A DNA stretch of 55,843 bases from the NCBI GenBank assembly GCA_902826115.1, contig CADEDO010000001.1:225372-281214 (forward strand). Direction: 5' to 3'. The notes under the pieces were generated by a model, which did not search any database, had not been told where the DNA came from, and worked only from the letters and a program-made list of their open reading frames with translations. The translations under genes and the position numbers were made by a program. This stretch comes from an uncultured Nitrosomonas sp. GTDB taxonomy: Bacteria; Pseudomonadota; Gammaproteobacteria; Burkholderiales; Nitrosomonadaceae. Positions 23,999 through 32,338 of this stretch are shown here, piece by piece. The number at the start of each line of letters is the position of its first letter. The first letter of the stretch is position 1.

Positions 23999-24970
23999 GT
24001 GTGTTCTGAATTCGATATTATTCGCCGCTATTTCAAACGTCCTGCAACCAGTGCTGTTCTGGGAATTGGCGATGATGCCGCGCTGATTGCATCCACAAGC
24101 CAAACAGAACTGGCCATTTCAACCGATACCTTGGTGTGCGGCAAACATTTCTTTGCTGATGCTGATCCTTTCAAGCTAGGTTATAAATCCCTGGCAGTTA
24201 ATCTATCGGATATGGCAGCAATGGGAGCAAAGCCTCGATGGGTATTGCTGGCCTTAACGTTGCCGGAGGAGTTGGTCAAACATTCTGAAACATGGCTGAG
24301 CGAATTCAGTGCGGGTTTCTTTGCGTTGGCGCAACAACATCATGTGGAACTGATCGGCGGTGATACGACATCCGGACCGCTCAATATCGGTGTGCAGATT
24401 GTTGGTGAAGTGGATGCAGGTAAAGCACTGCGCCGCAGTGGCGCGCAATTGGGAGATGATATCTGGATCTCGGGTCAGATCGGCGATGCTGCTTTGGCGC
24501 TTAATCATGAACTACGGCGCATAACTCTGCAATCCAGCGAGCTGGAGCAATGCTTGCCCGCTTTGTTGACACCGACTGCAAGAATCGAGTTAGGGCAACG
24601 ATTGATCGGTCTCGCGCATAGTGCGATCGATATATCCGATGGATTAATGGCCGATTTGGGACATATACTGACAAATTCAGAACAAGCCGCTTGCATTCAT
24701 ATCGCCGCCATACCGAGTTCACCCACCTTGAAAAGATATTTGCATCAGTCTTTAGCTATCCAGTGCCTGCTGGCTGGTGGAGATGATTATGAATTATGTT
24801 TTACAGCCCCTAAAATGAACCGCGGTAAAATTGAAGCATTGGCAATCGAACTGGCCATTCCACTCACCTGCATTGGCGAAATTGTGTCAGGAAAAGGGTT
24901 GGTTGTGCAGGACGCCGAGGGCAATGCCATAACATTGGAGACTAAAGGATATGACCACTTCAGTGCCTGA
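23999..24970 (+). CDS. thiL: Thiamine-monophosphate kinase
   Basis: A 323-residue kinase that phosphorylates thiamine phosphate to thiamine diphosphate. The PurM-like fold is visible in SEFDIIRRYF, GIGDDAALI, STDTLVCGKHFFADADP, SLAVNLSDMAAMGAKPRWVLLALTLP, GGDTTSG, AIDISDGLMADLGHI and LAGGDDYELCFTA, including the metal-binding Asp residues. The start is a GTG at 23999, 12 bases after nusB; it gives the expected short N-terminus before the EFDII motif. Length equals that of E. coli ThiL within two residues. It overlaps pgpA by 20 bases. Confidence 0.95.
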   Translation: MCSEFDIIRRYFKRPATSAVLGIGDDAALIASTSQTELAISTDTLVCGKHFFADADPFKLGYKSLAVNLSDMAAMGAKPRWVLLALTLPEELVKHSETWLSEFSAGFFALAQQHHVELIGGDTTSGPLNIGVQIVGEVDAGKALRRSGAQLGDDIWISGQIGDAALALNHELRRITLQSSELEQCLPALLTPTARIELGQRLIGLAHSAIDISDGLMADLGHILTNSEQAACIHIAAIPSSPTLKRYLHQSLAIQCLLAGGDDYELCFTAPKMNRGKIEALAIELAIPLTCIGEIVSGKGLVVQDAEGNAITLETKGYDHFSA

Positions 24971-25499
24971 GATTTATGATTTGTCGAGCACCAAAACCAC
25001 GCACATTAAGCCGGATTTAGGCTTGATCTACAGCCACCCTGCTTATTTCATTGCATTTTCAGGTGGTTTCGGACTCAGCCCGATTGCTCCGGGCACGGTA
25101 GGAACGCTCGCTGCATTTCCATTATTTTGGTTATTGAATCAGTACCTGAGTCCGATTTATTTTTTATTGCTGATCGATCTCATGTTTATTGTGGGGATAT
25201 GGGCTTGCGGTCTCAGCGGTAAGGCACTTGAGGCGCCAGATTATGGAGGTCTGGTATGGGATGAGACGGTGGCATTTCTTTTGGTACTGTACTTTACCCC
25301 AATTGATTGGGCATGGCAGTTAGCCGCATTTGTGCTGTTCCGCTTCTTTGATATTGTCAAGCCACAGCCTATTCGTTATTACGACAAGCATTTATCAGGT
25401 GGTTTTGGCGTTATGTTCGATGATATGGTGGCTGCATTCTTTACCTTGTTGTGCCTTGCTGGCTGGAAAGCCTGGGTGCTGTCTGAAGGATATTTTTAA
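24951..25499 (+). CDS. pgpA: Phosphatidylglycerophosphatase A
   Basis: A 182-residue inner-membrane phosphatase that makes phosphatidylglycerol from its phosphate precursor. Conserved segments are FGLSPIAPGTVGTLAAFP, the acidic DYGGLVWDETVAFLL and the helical FVLFRFFDIVKPQPIRYYD with GGFGVMFDDMVAA. About three to four hydrophobic segments span the membrane. It begins inside the end of thiL (20-base overlap), which indicates coupled translation and matches the thiL-pgpA pair of gamma- and betaproteobacteria. Confidence 0.94.
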   Translation: MTTSVPEIYDLSSTKTTHIKPDLGLIYSHPAYFIAFSGGFGLSPIAPGTVGTLAAFPLFWLLNQYLSPIYFLLLIDLMFIVGIWACGLSGKALEAPDYGGLVWDETVAFLLVLYFTPIDWAWQLAAFVLFRFFDIVKPQPIRYYDKHLSGGFGVMFDDMVAAFFTLLCLAGWKAWVLSEGYF

Positions 25500-25522
25500 T
25501 CCCAATCCATCAAAATAGCCAA

Positions 25523-25546
25523 TTCCTATCGTAGGAAGATTCTTAT
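25523..25546 (+). terminator. Possible terminator after pgpA
   Basis: TTCCTA (25523-25528), loop TCG, TAGGAA (25532-25537), then a T-rich GATTCTTAT. It is short but has a tight loop and sits 24 bases after the pgpA stop, at the end of the riboflavin run. Confidence 0.4.
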
Positions 25547-25652
25547 AAAATTTGCAACTTGGTGAACAATGAGCTAGATTGATCATCTACTTAATCAGAT
25601 CTCGCATTAGTAAAGATCGCACTATAGTTTTGAATTCATGTGAGAATTATTG

Positions 25653-26915
25653 ATGAATCGGCGGACTTTCTTGCTACAGAGCGGGGCAATCGCAACGGCA
25701 ACGATATCCTCATTGTCCTTTCCTAGTATCGTCAAAGCCTACAACAAAAAACCTACGATCAGAGTTCTCGGCACGCACGTGACGTTACAGGAGGCCATTC
25801 GCCAGCAGGCTCAAAAGGAGCTTGGCATCAATGTCGAATTTTATCCAGGCGGAGATGCGGAAGTATTGCTGAAAGCCTCGACTGATCCGGGTAGTTTCGA
25901 TATTTATGAGCAGTGGTCAGATAGCATCAGGATATTGTGGATGGCTAATGCTATCCAGCCAATCGATATCAAAAAACTGAGGTATTGGCATGAGATCAAT
26001 GGCTTAAGTAAGGCTGGGCGATTGACTGATCAAGCACCGGTTGGAATGGGTGATGCGCCCCATAAAATATTGTATTACCAGCCTGATGGTTCGCTCGGTT
26101 CTACGGCTTCCAATCACATCAGTTTTTTGCCTTATGTACATAACACCGATTCGTATGGCTACAATGCTGCAATCGTCCCCAAGGGAATTCCCTATGAAAC
26201 GGAAAGTTGGGGATGGTTATTGGATGAGCGGTATCATGGCAAAGTGGCTATCGTCAATGCCCCTACGATTGGCATTTTTGACCTTGCACTGGCTGCTCAA
26301 GCACAAGGCCTGATGACTTTTAAAGATATGGGCAATATGAGTCGTGCAGAAATCGACGCATTGTTCGAAATTGTCATCGCAAAGAAGCGGCAAGGACATT
26401 TTCGTGGAGTATGGACATCCGTGCCCCATTCAGTCGAATTGATGGCCTCAGGGCAAGTAGTTGTTGCCAGTATGTTTTCACCGGCAGTAAGCAAGCTAAA
26501 TGGCATGGGCATACCATGCATCTATGCGGCTCCTAAGGAAGGCTACCGTGCCTGGCAGGGAGTGATGTGTTTATCAAGAGAATTGCATGGCGAGCGCCTG
26601 GAGGCAGCCTATGTTTTTATGAATTGGTGGTTATCAGGATGGCCTGGTGCTTTCATCGCGCGACAGGGGTATTACATCTCCAATCCGCAGAGATCCAAAG
26701 CTTTCATGTCAAAATCAGAATGGGATTATTGGTATGACGGTAAACCGGCTGCAGAATCACTCAAGGGCACGGATGGTAGGATTTCAGTACAGGAAGGCGA
26801 AGTCAGAACGGGTGGTTCCTACACCAAGCGATTTGAAAATGTAGCGATATGGAATACGGTCATGGATACTTACGAGTATACCTTGATGAAATGGAACGAG
26901 TTCGTGCTTGCATGA
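25653..26915 (+). CDS. Tat-exported extracellular solute-binding protein (PotD-like), sensor-linked
   Basis: A 420-residue periplasmic binding protein of the family 1/spermidine-putrescine-type fold. The N-terminus MNRRTFLLQSGAIATATISS is a twin-arginine signal. The mature part begins TIRVLGTHVTLQEAIRQQAQKELGINVEFYPGG, contains DIYEQWSD and a hinge-like GYNAAIVPKGIPYETESWGWLLD, and ends in an aromatic-rich C-terminus. No permease or ATPase gene of a transporter is nearby; instead a histidine kinase gene starts 10 bases after the stop. The protein therefore probably presents a small ligand to that kinase. The ATG at 25653 is chosen over the in-frame TTG three bases earlier. Confidence 0.85.
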   Translation: MNRRTFLLQSGAIATATISSLSFPSIVKAYNKKPTIRVLGTHVTLQEAIRQQAQKELGINVEFYPGGDAEVLLKASTDPGSFDIYEQWSDSIRILWMANAIQPIDIKKLRYWHEINGLSKAGRLTDQAPVGMGDAPHKILYYQPDGSLGSTASNHISFLPYVHNTDSYGYNAAIVPKGIPYETESWGWLLDERYHGKVAIVNAPTIGIFDLALAAQAQGLMTFKDMGNMSRAEIDALFEIVIAKKRQGHFRGVWTSVPHSVELMASGQVVVASMFSPAVSKLNGMGIPCIYAAPKEGYRAWQGVMCLSRELHGERLEAAYVFMNWWLSGWPGAFIARQGYYISNPQRSKAFMSKSEWDYWYDGKPAAESLKGTDGRISVQEGEVRTGGSYTKRFENVAIWNTVMDTYEYTLMKWNEFVLA

Positions 26916-26925
26916 GCGCTGAATC

Positions 26926-28839
26926 ATGATTCAGTATTTCATCAATCACTTCCAGCTCCGGTATCGTATCTATGCCAGTTATATGGCTGCGGGCATAGTC
27001 ATTTTTGCCATCATCATGATGACTTATGTGGTATTTAACAAGGTCGCTGGTCATTTCCAAGACTTCATTACGTTCAGTAATCAATCACAGATTGATTTGC
27101 TACTGACGGCACAAGTCGCCGATATCCACCGACAGACACTGATCTATACCTACGAGGGACATCAATCTGCCGCTGATCAGGTAACCAGTATATATGGCAA
27201 CCTGATCCAGCAAATTGATCAGAATCTGCAACACAGCCAGCCGGAGATTAAGCGCATTCTGACTACCATCAAACAGCACTTAGTCAATTATCACGCCACT
27301 TTTTTGCAAGTCAAGCAGCAGCGCGATCTACAGCAAAAGCTGATCAACGTTGAGTTTCGAGATAATGCGACGGCAGTTGAAAGGCTCATCAACCAATTGA
27401 TCCTGCAATCCGATCCTTCAGTGGCTACGCAGCTTGAACTCAAGCCTATCCTCAGTTCGTTGTTGCTGGTCGAGAAAAATGTGTTTCGTTATTTAGATTC
27501 TTTGGATGCCAGTTATATCATCACTGCAAAGAATAGCCTCAGTAGCGTGTTTGGCAGTCTCAGTGCCATTAACGTACAGGAAAATCCCGTGCGTTCCATC
27601 GTTGACCAAGCCATTTACAAACTTCATTTATATGAGCAGAGTTTCACTCAAGGTGTGCAGCGCACGCGGGGATATCTTTACCTGATCAATGTGGTCATGG
27701 CTGCGGAAGCTTACGAGATTCACTATCAGTCAAAAAAGTTTTCCACTTTGATTACTGAACAAATGCGCAAGAAGGAACAAGCCATTCATGCCGGCATGCG
27801 AGAAGCGCTCTATTTGCTCCTTTTGTTTGGCGCGTGCTTACTGATGATATTGATCACATTCACCTATGGGATTGGAAAAAGCATTGCCATGCCGATCACG
27901 CAACTGACTGAAACGTTCCGCGAGCTAACTCAAGGCTCCAGTAATGCGCACATCCCTGAATATCCCGTTTCCGATGAGATCAGCGAGCTGGCACATGCTG
28001 CCGCTGCTTTTAGGGATAAAAATACTCAGACCGAAAGATTGCTGGAAGAATCTATGCAATTGACCCAGCAGCTGGAAAAAAATAAAGCCGAGCTTGAGCG
28101 ATCCAATGACGAGCTGGAGCAATTTGTTTACACGGTATCCCATGACCTTAAATCTCCGCTGGTAACCAGCATGGGATTTATCGGCATCATCCGCAAACTG
28201 GCTGATCAAGGGCAGTATGAGCAAGCGATCGAGAAACTGGATAAAGTCACGCTTTCGATTGAGCGCATGGGACAGCTCATCACTGATTTACTGGAACTCA
28301 GCCGCATTGGCCGGATTGATCTTGATAAAAAAATGATCGATCTCAATAATCTGCTCGAACAGTTAACCAGTTCTCACAGCGAGCAAATGAGAAGGGTAGG
28401 TTTTCACTGGGTGATCAAACCTGATTTGCCGTCAATCTATGGAAATGAGAGCCGAATTAGGCAGCTTTTCGAGAATATACTCTCCAATGCAATCAAATAT
28501 ACTCATAACCCTGAACAAGGATCTAAGCTTGAAATAGGCGCGATATCCCATGAGGATCATTGGCTTATTTATTGCCAGGACAATGGGCCAGGTATTGAGT
28601 CGGCATTTCATCAAAAGATCTTTGGTTTATTTTATCGCTTGGATACAAAACAAGAAGGATCTGGGGTGGGACTGGCCATCGCCAAGAAAGTAATGAAGTT
28701 CCACGGTGGAGATATCTGGGTTGAATCATCATCAGGCGCAGGCGCTACTTTCTGGTTGAAATTTCCAGTGCCTAGTGAAGAGATGGAGAGAGTAGAACAT
28801 GACACATCATCAACGGGATTTATTACTGATCGAAGATAG
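26926..28839 (+). CDS. Membrane sensor histidine kinase
   Basis: A 637-residue kinase. A first membrane helix (residues about 16-38) is followed by a long helical periplasmic region of about 250 residues, a second helix (LYLLLLFGACLLMILITFTYG) and a HAMP domain (MPITQLTETFRELTQG, ISELAHAAAAFRDK). A coiled coil leads to the phospho-acceptor helix FVYTVSHDLKSPL with His406. The ATP-binding domain has NILSNAIKYT, CQDNGPGI and GSGVGLAIAKK boxes. The DHp style matches kinases paired with small Rcp1-type regulators. The gene overlaps the response regulator by 41 bases, and the upstream binding protein probably supplies the ligand signal. Confidence 0.93.
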   Translation: MIQYFINHFQLRYRIYASYMAAGIVIFAIIMMTYVVFNKVAGHFQDFITFSNQSQIDLLLTAQVADIHRQTLIYTYEGHQSAADQVTSIYGNLIQQIDQNLQHSQPEIKRILTTIKQHLVNYHATFLQVKQQRDLQQKLINVEFRDNATAVERLINQLILQSDPSVATQLELKPILSSLLLVEKNVFRYLDSLDASYIITAKNSLSSVFGSLSAINVQENPVRSIVDQAIYKLHLYEQSFTQGVQRTRGYLYLINVVMAAEAYEIHYQSKKFSTLITEQMRKKEQAIHAGMREALYLLLLFGACLLMILITFTYGIGKSIAMPITQLTETFRELTQGSSNAHIPEYPVSDEISELAHAAAAFRDKNTQTERLLEESMQLTQQLEKNKAELERSNDELEQFVYTVSHDLKSPLVTSMGFIGIIRKLADQGQYEQAIEKLDKVTLSIERMGQLITDLLELSRIGRIDLDKKMIDLNNLLEQLTSSHSEQMRRVGFHWVIKPDLPSIYGNESRIRQLFENILSNAIKYTHNPEQGSKLEIGAISHEDHWLIYCQDNGPGIESAFHQKIFGLFYRLDTKQEGSGVGLAIAKKVMKFHGGDIWVESSSGAGATFWLKFPVPSEEMERVEHDTSSTGFITDRR

Positions 28840-29236
28840 CGATGAGCATGCCGAATTGGCGCTATTTTATATTTCTGAATATCGTAAAGATATTCATGTC
28901 ATCCGGCTTGCTGATGGCGGTGCCGCTATGAGATATATTGAATCCATACGACATTTGAAGGCCCCGATTCCCTGGCTTTGTCTGCTGGATCTGCAATTAC
29001 CAAAATATGACGGTCATGAAATTCTTTCTGTCATTAAATCCGATAGTTTGCTGGTAAAAATGCCGGTAGTGGTTTTCACTACCTCTGCGGCCAAAAAGGA
29101 TATTCGCCGAGCCATGAATAATCATGCCAACAGTTTTATTACCAAACCGATGGGAGCCGATCGTTATGGCTCAGCGATTCAATCCATACTGGATTACTGG
29201 GAATTCAATATGCACCCTTCAGTGCTGGCCGAATAA
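28799..29236 (+). CDS. Single-domain response regulator (Rcp1-like)
   Basis: A 145-residue receiver with no output domain. Acidic pocket residues lie in LLIEDSDEHAEL, the phosphorylation site is Asp64 in LLDLQLPKYDG, the Thr is in VVFTTSAAKKD, and the Lys is in SFITKPMG. The extra helical insertion (IRHLKAPIPWL) is typical of the Rcp1-like group. It starts within the kinase gene, so stoichiometric production is likely. Output is probably by protein interaction; the target is unknown. Confidence 0.92.
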   Translation: MTHHQRDLLLIEDSDEHAELALFYISEYRKDIHVIRLADGGAAMRYIESIRHLKAPIPWLCLLDLQLPKYDGHEILSVIKSDSLLVKMPVVVFTTSAAKKDIRRAMNNHANSFITKPMGADRYGSAIQSILDYWEFNMHPSVLAE

Positions 29237-29291
29237 CATATCGATCTCGGCGCTTATCTGCTATCTCCTACTAAAAGAACAGATAGTATTG

Positions 29292-29492
29292 CTAGCAGCA
29301 ACGATTCAATCTGCCTTTGCTACCATAGCGGGCTTCCTGACGTTCGCGGAAAAATTCCTCATATGACATCACCGACTGATCCGGGTGTGCTGTTTTCATG
29401 TGTTCCACATAGGTGCTGTATTCCGGCATGCCAACCATTAATCGCATGCTTTGTGAGAGTTGGCGCAGGGTTTGGCTAATTTTGTGAATCAT
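29292..29492 (-). CDS. YbdD/YjiX family small protein
   Basis: A 66-residue protein with the family pattern MRLMVGMPEYSTYVEHMKTAHPDQSVMSYEEFFRERQEARYG and a C-terminal NRCC. Proteins of this family (65 aa in E. coli) are encoded directly behind cstA or btsT and are thought to assist these pyruvate/peptide carbon-starvation transporters. It lies 17 bases after the cstA stop, in the same minus-strand unit. Confidence 0.92.
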   Translation of the reverse strand: MIHKISQTLRQLSQSMRLMVGMPEYSTYVEHMKTAHPDQSVMSYEEFFRERQEARYGSKGRLNRCC

Positions 29493-29509
29493 TGTTCTTT
29501 CTCCAGTAT

Positions 29510-31582
29510 TTATTTTTCGTTAGTAATATAAACAGGTGATAACTCAAAGGGCGCTTCTTGCGTGGTTGGAAGATGAGCGCTGCGTGCTAGCAGTATGGTT
29601 CTAATGCCGAAGCAAAGCATACTGACTAGAACCAGCATGAACATGCCGGCCAAGGTTGTATTGACGTAGTCGTTAAAAATAACCTGTTGCATTTGCTCGA
29701 TAGATTTTGCTGGTGCCAAGACTACGCCATCCATGATGGCATCTTTGTATTGATTGGCGTGTGCCAGGAACCCTATGCGCGGATTGTCATTGAAAATCTT
29801 ATGCCAGGCCGCCGTGAGCGTGCAGACACTGACCCAGGACAGTGGAATGATCGTGATCCAGGCAAAATGGTCCAGCTTCATCTTAAACAGTACGCTGGTG
29901 CACAGTATGAGTGCGATACCCGCCAACATTTGGTTGGCAATGCCAAACAGCGGCCACAAGGTATTGATTCCGCCCAGTGGATCAACGACACCTTGATACA
30001 GGAAATACCCCCAACCAGCAACGCACAGACCCGTGGCGACTAAGCTGGCGATGACGGAGTCGGTGCGTTTCATTGCGGGGATGAAAGAGCCCAGCAGATC
30101 CTGCAACATGAAGCGTCCCGCGCGAGTTCCGGCATCGACGGCAGTAAGAATGAATAGTGCTTCAAATAAAATTGCAAAGTGATACCAAAAAGCCATCATG
30201 GCGGTGCCGCCGACAACCTCCGATAAAATCTGCGCCATGCCGACTGCCAGCGTTGGCGCGCCACCGGTACGTGAAATAATGCTGTGCTCGCCGACATTCT
30301 GCGCGGTCTGGGTAATCATCTCAGGGGTCACATAAAATCCCCATTGAGAGATGGTTTGTGCAGCCGATTCCGCCGTATTGCCGATGATGGCGCTCGGGCT
30401 GTTCATGGCGAAATATATGCCGGGTTCCAATGTGGCAGCAGCCACCAAAGCCATAATGGCAACAAACGATTCCATCAGCATAGCGCCGTAACCAATAAAG
30501 CGCGCATCCGTTTCCGATTGAATCATTTTCGGCGTGGTGCCGGAAGCGATCAGTGAATGAAAACCGGAAATGGCGCCGCAAGCAACGGTAACAAACAAAA
30601 ATGGAAACAGATCACCTGACCAGACCGGGCCTGTGCCATCTATGAACTGAGTCAGCGCCGGCATTTTCAGCTCTGGGGAGATCAGAATGACGCCGATGGC
30701 CAAGCCTACGATGGTGCCGATTTTCAGGAAAGTCGATAAATAATCGCGCGGTGCCAGCAGTAACCACACCGGCAATACTGAAGCAATAAACCCATATGCG
30801 ATGAGCGACCAGGTCAGTTGCTCGCCCGTCAAGGTAAAGATCGCGGCTAATGCTGCATCCTCCTGCACATATTGTCCAACTACGATGGAGAGCATCAGTA
30901 GCGCAAAACCGATCAGTGACACTTCACCAATTGCGCAGGGGCGTAAATAGCGGGTATACAATCCCATGAATAAAGCGATCGGGATGGTCGCAGCGACGGT
31001 AAAGGTTCCCCAAGGTGATTCGGCCAGCGCTTTTACCACGATCAACGACAGCACCGCCAGCAATACCAGCATGATGAAAAATGTGCCAATCATGGCGATC
31101 ATGCCGGGCAAGTGACCCAGTTCGGATTTGATCAGATCGCCAAGTGAGCGACCGTTGCGCCGCGTCGATATGAACAGTACGATGAAATCTTGCACCGCAC
31201 CTGCAAACACCACTCCGGCCAATAGCCATAACATGCCGGGCAGATAACCCATTTGTGCAGCCAGAATCGGTCCGACCAGTGGCCCTGCGCCGGCAATGGC
31301 CGCAAAATGATGGCCAAACAACACATATTTATTGGTCGGTACATGATCTAACCCGTCATTATGCTTATAAGCCGGTGTCATGCGCGTGGCATCCAGTTTC
31401 AATACCCGATTCGCAATAAACAGACTATAGAAGCGGAAAGCGATGATGTAAACGCACACCGCCGCTATGACGATCCAGATCGCACCGATGGACTCACCCT
31501 GGTGCAAAGCGATCACACCAAAAGCTGACGCGCCAGTGAGAGAAAATAGTATCCAGCCTAGTTTCGAGATGAAATTATTCAT
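29510..31582 (-). CDS. cstA: Carbon starvation protein A transporter
   Basis: A 690-residue inner-membrane transporter with about 16-18 hydrophobic segments. The start MNNFISKLGWILFSLTGASAFG leads to the family hallmark YVLFGHHFAAIAGAGPLVGPILAAQMGYLPG and later HSLIASGTTPKM and DAGTRAGRFMLQDLLG. CstA and its relative BtsT take up pyruvate (proton-coupled) or peptides under carbon limitation. Length is close to E. coli CstA. It is upstream of the ybdD partner gene. A perfect 18-base palindrome lies about 130 bases upstream of the start codon and might be a control site. Confidence 0.95.
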   Translation of the reverse strand: MNNFISKLGWILFSLTGASAFGVIALHQGESIGAIWIVIAAVCVYIIAFRFYSLFIANRVLKLDATRMTPAYKHNDGLDHVPTNKYVLFGHHFAAIAGAGPLVGPILAAQMGYLPGMLWLLAGVVFAGAVQDFIVLFISTRRNGRSLGDLIKSELGHLPGMIAMIGTFFIMLVLLAVLSLIVVKALAESPWGTFTVAATIPIALFMGLYTRYLRPCAIGEVSLIGFALLMLSIVVGQYVQEDAALAAIFTLTGEQLTWSLIAYGFIASVLPVWLLLAPRDYLSTFLKIGTIVGLAIGVILISPELKMPALTQFIDGTGPVWSGDLFPFLFVTVACGAISGFHSLIASGTTPKMIQSETDARFIGYGAMLMESFVAIMALVAAATLEPGIYFAMNSPSAIIGNTAESAAQTISQWGFYVTPEMITQTAQNVGEHSIISRTGGAPTLAVGMAQILSEVVGGTAMMAFWYHFAILFEALFILTAVDAGTRAGRFMLQDLLGSFIPAMKRTDSVIASLVATGLCVAGWGYFLYQGVVDPLGGINTLWPLFGIANQMLAGIALILCTSVLFKMKLDHFAWITIIPLSWVSVCTLTAAWHKIFNDNPRIGFLAHANQYKDAIMDGVVLAPAKSIEQMQQVIFNDYVNTTLAGMFMLVLVSMLCFGIRTILLARSAHLPTTQEAPFELSPVYITNEK

Positions 31583-31710
31583 TTATTTTCCAGTAGAAGT
31601 GGGAAGGTAAATAAAAGCGCATTGTAGTGGATTATTCACGCAAGGTATTACCTTAAGCAATAGCGAATGAAAGTGAAATAGCTTATTTCTTATGGAGATT
31701 TGATTAATCA

Positions 31711-31728
31711 CTCCCAATATATTGGGAG
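31711..31728. promoter_or_regulatory. Perfect 18-base palindrome upstream of cstA
   Basis: CTCCCAATATATTGGGAG is fully self-complementary with no spacer. It lies 129 bases before the cstA start on its promoter side. The form suits a dimeric regulator's operator; the lack of a loop makes a terminator less likely. Confidence 0.45.
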
Positions 31729-31860
31729 CTTAGAATCAACATATTTCCGTAGGCAGTTGAAATCTTTTCTTGCGGTAAAACATCTGTTAGTGGGAAAATC
31801 ATCAAGGAAATGATCGAAGTAGTTGGATGGGGATTAGTCAAAATATTTATTCGCCAGCCA

Positions 31861-31898
31861 GAAAATGGTTATCGAACAAGTTCGATAATGTGATTTTC
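31861..31898. repeat. Nested inverted repeat in the intergenic region
   Basis: Inner arms TTATCGAA (31869-31876) and TTCGATAA (31881-31888) enclose CAAG. Outer arms GAAAAT (31861-31866) and ATTTTC (31893-31898) continue the stem with small bulges. As RNA this would be a stable hairpin; as DNA it could be an operator. Confidence 0.45.
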
Positions 31899-32338
31899 CT
31901 GCCACAAGAATGATTGTTCTAGCGGTGAGAATATGTGCACAACAAGCCAGCGCACAATGCCTGCTGCGAAGAATGATAAAGAGCTTATTTATTAAAGCTG
32001 AATTATTAGTTTTTGTATCTTGCTGGAAAGCTACTGATCAAGAATTCGATCACTATATGCCGTAGGCTTCGCGCAGGAACAATGTGGTTCTAAATTAATG
32101 ATAAAGGACTGAAAATCAGTATTATTAATAGGATTAGACATTTCCCTTTATCTGTAGAATTCAAATCTAGAAATTCAATTTTTTCTTCTTTTCCGTCATT
32201 TAACTGAAAGTGAGTGGGTTCCGTAGTTAGTTTTTATGGAGCGTAAGCTTCCGTTGGAAAGAAAAGTACTTACTTTAAGGTTCTATCAATAAGCCGCTTA
32301 GAGATTATTAACTGTCTGATTTCCTATATTTCATAATT

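Larger units (their letters stand above)
31583..32338. other. 756-base AT-rich intergenic region without a supported gene
   Basis: No coding frame of useful length, tRNA or recognisable insertion sequence is visible. The region should hold the cstA promoter (minus strand) and that of the glycosyltransferase gene (plus strand). Its main structure is two perfect inverted repeats at 31711-31728 and 31869-31888. A 27-codon frame from 31810 was considered and not called. Confidence 0.6.

Noticed and set aside
29261..29286. CTATCT/AGATAG inverted repeat as a terminator between the response regulator and ybdD
   Set aside because: Only six base pairs with a 14-base loop and no T-run in either direction; could be chance.
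31810..31893. 27-codon frame in the cstA-glycosyltransferase gap
   Set aside because: The ribosome binding site is too close, the peptide has no recognisable features, and it runs through the inverted repeat.
31583..32338. Remnant of an insertion sequence
   Set aside because: No transposase-like peptide, terminal repeats or target duplication could be found by eye on either strand.
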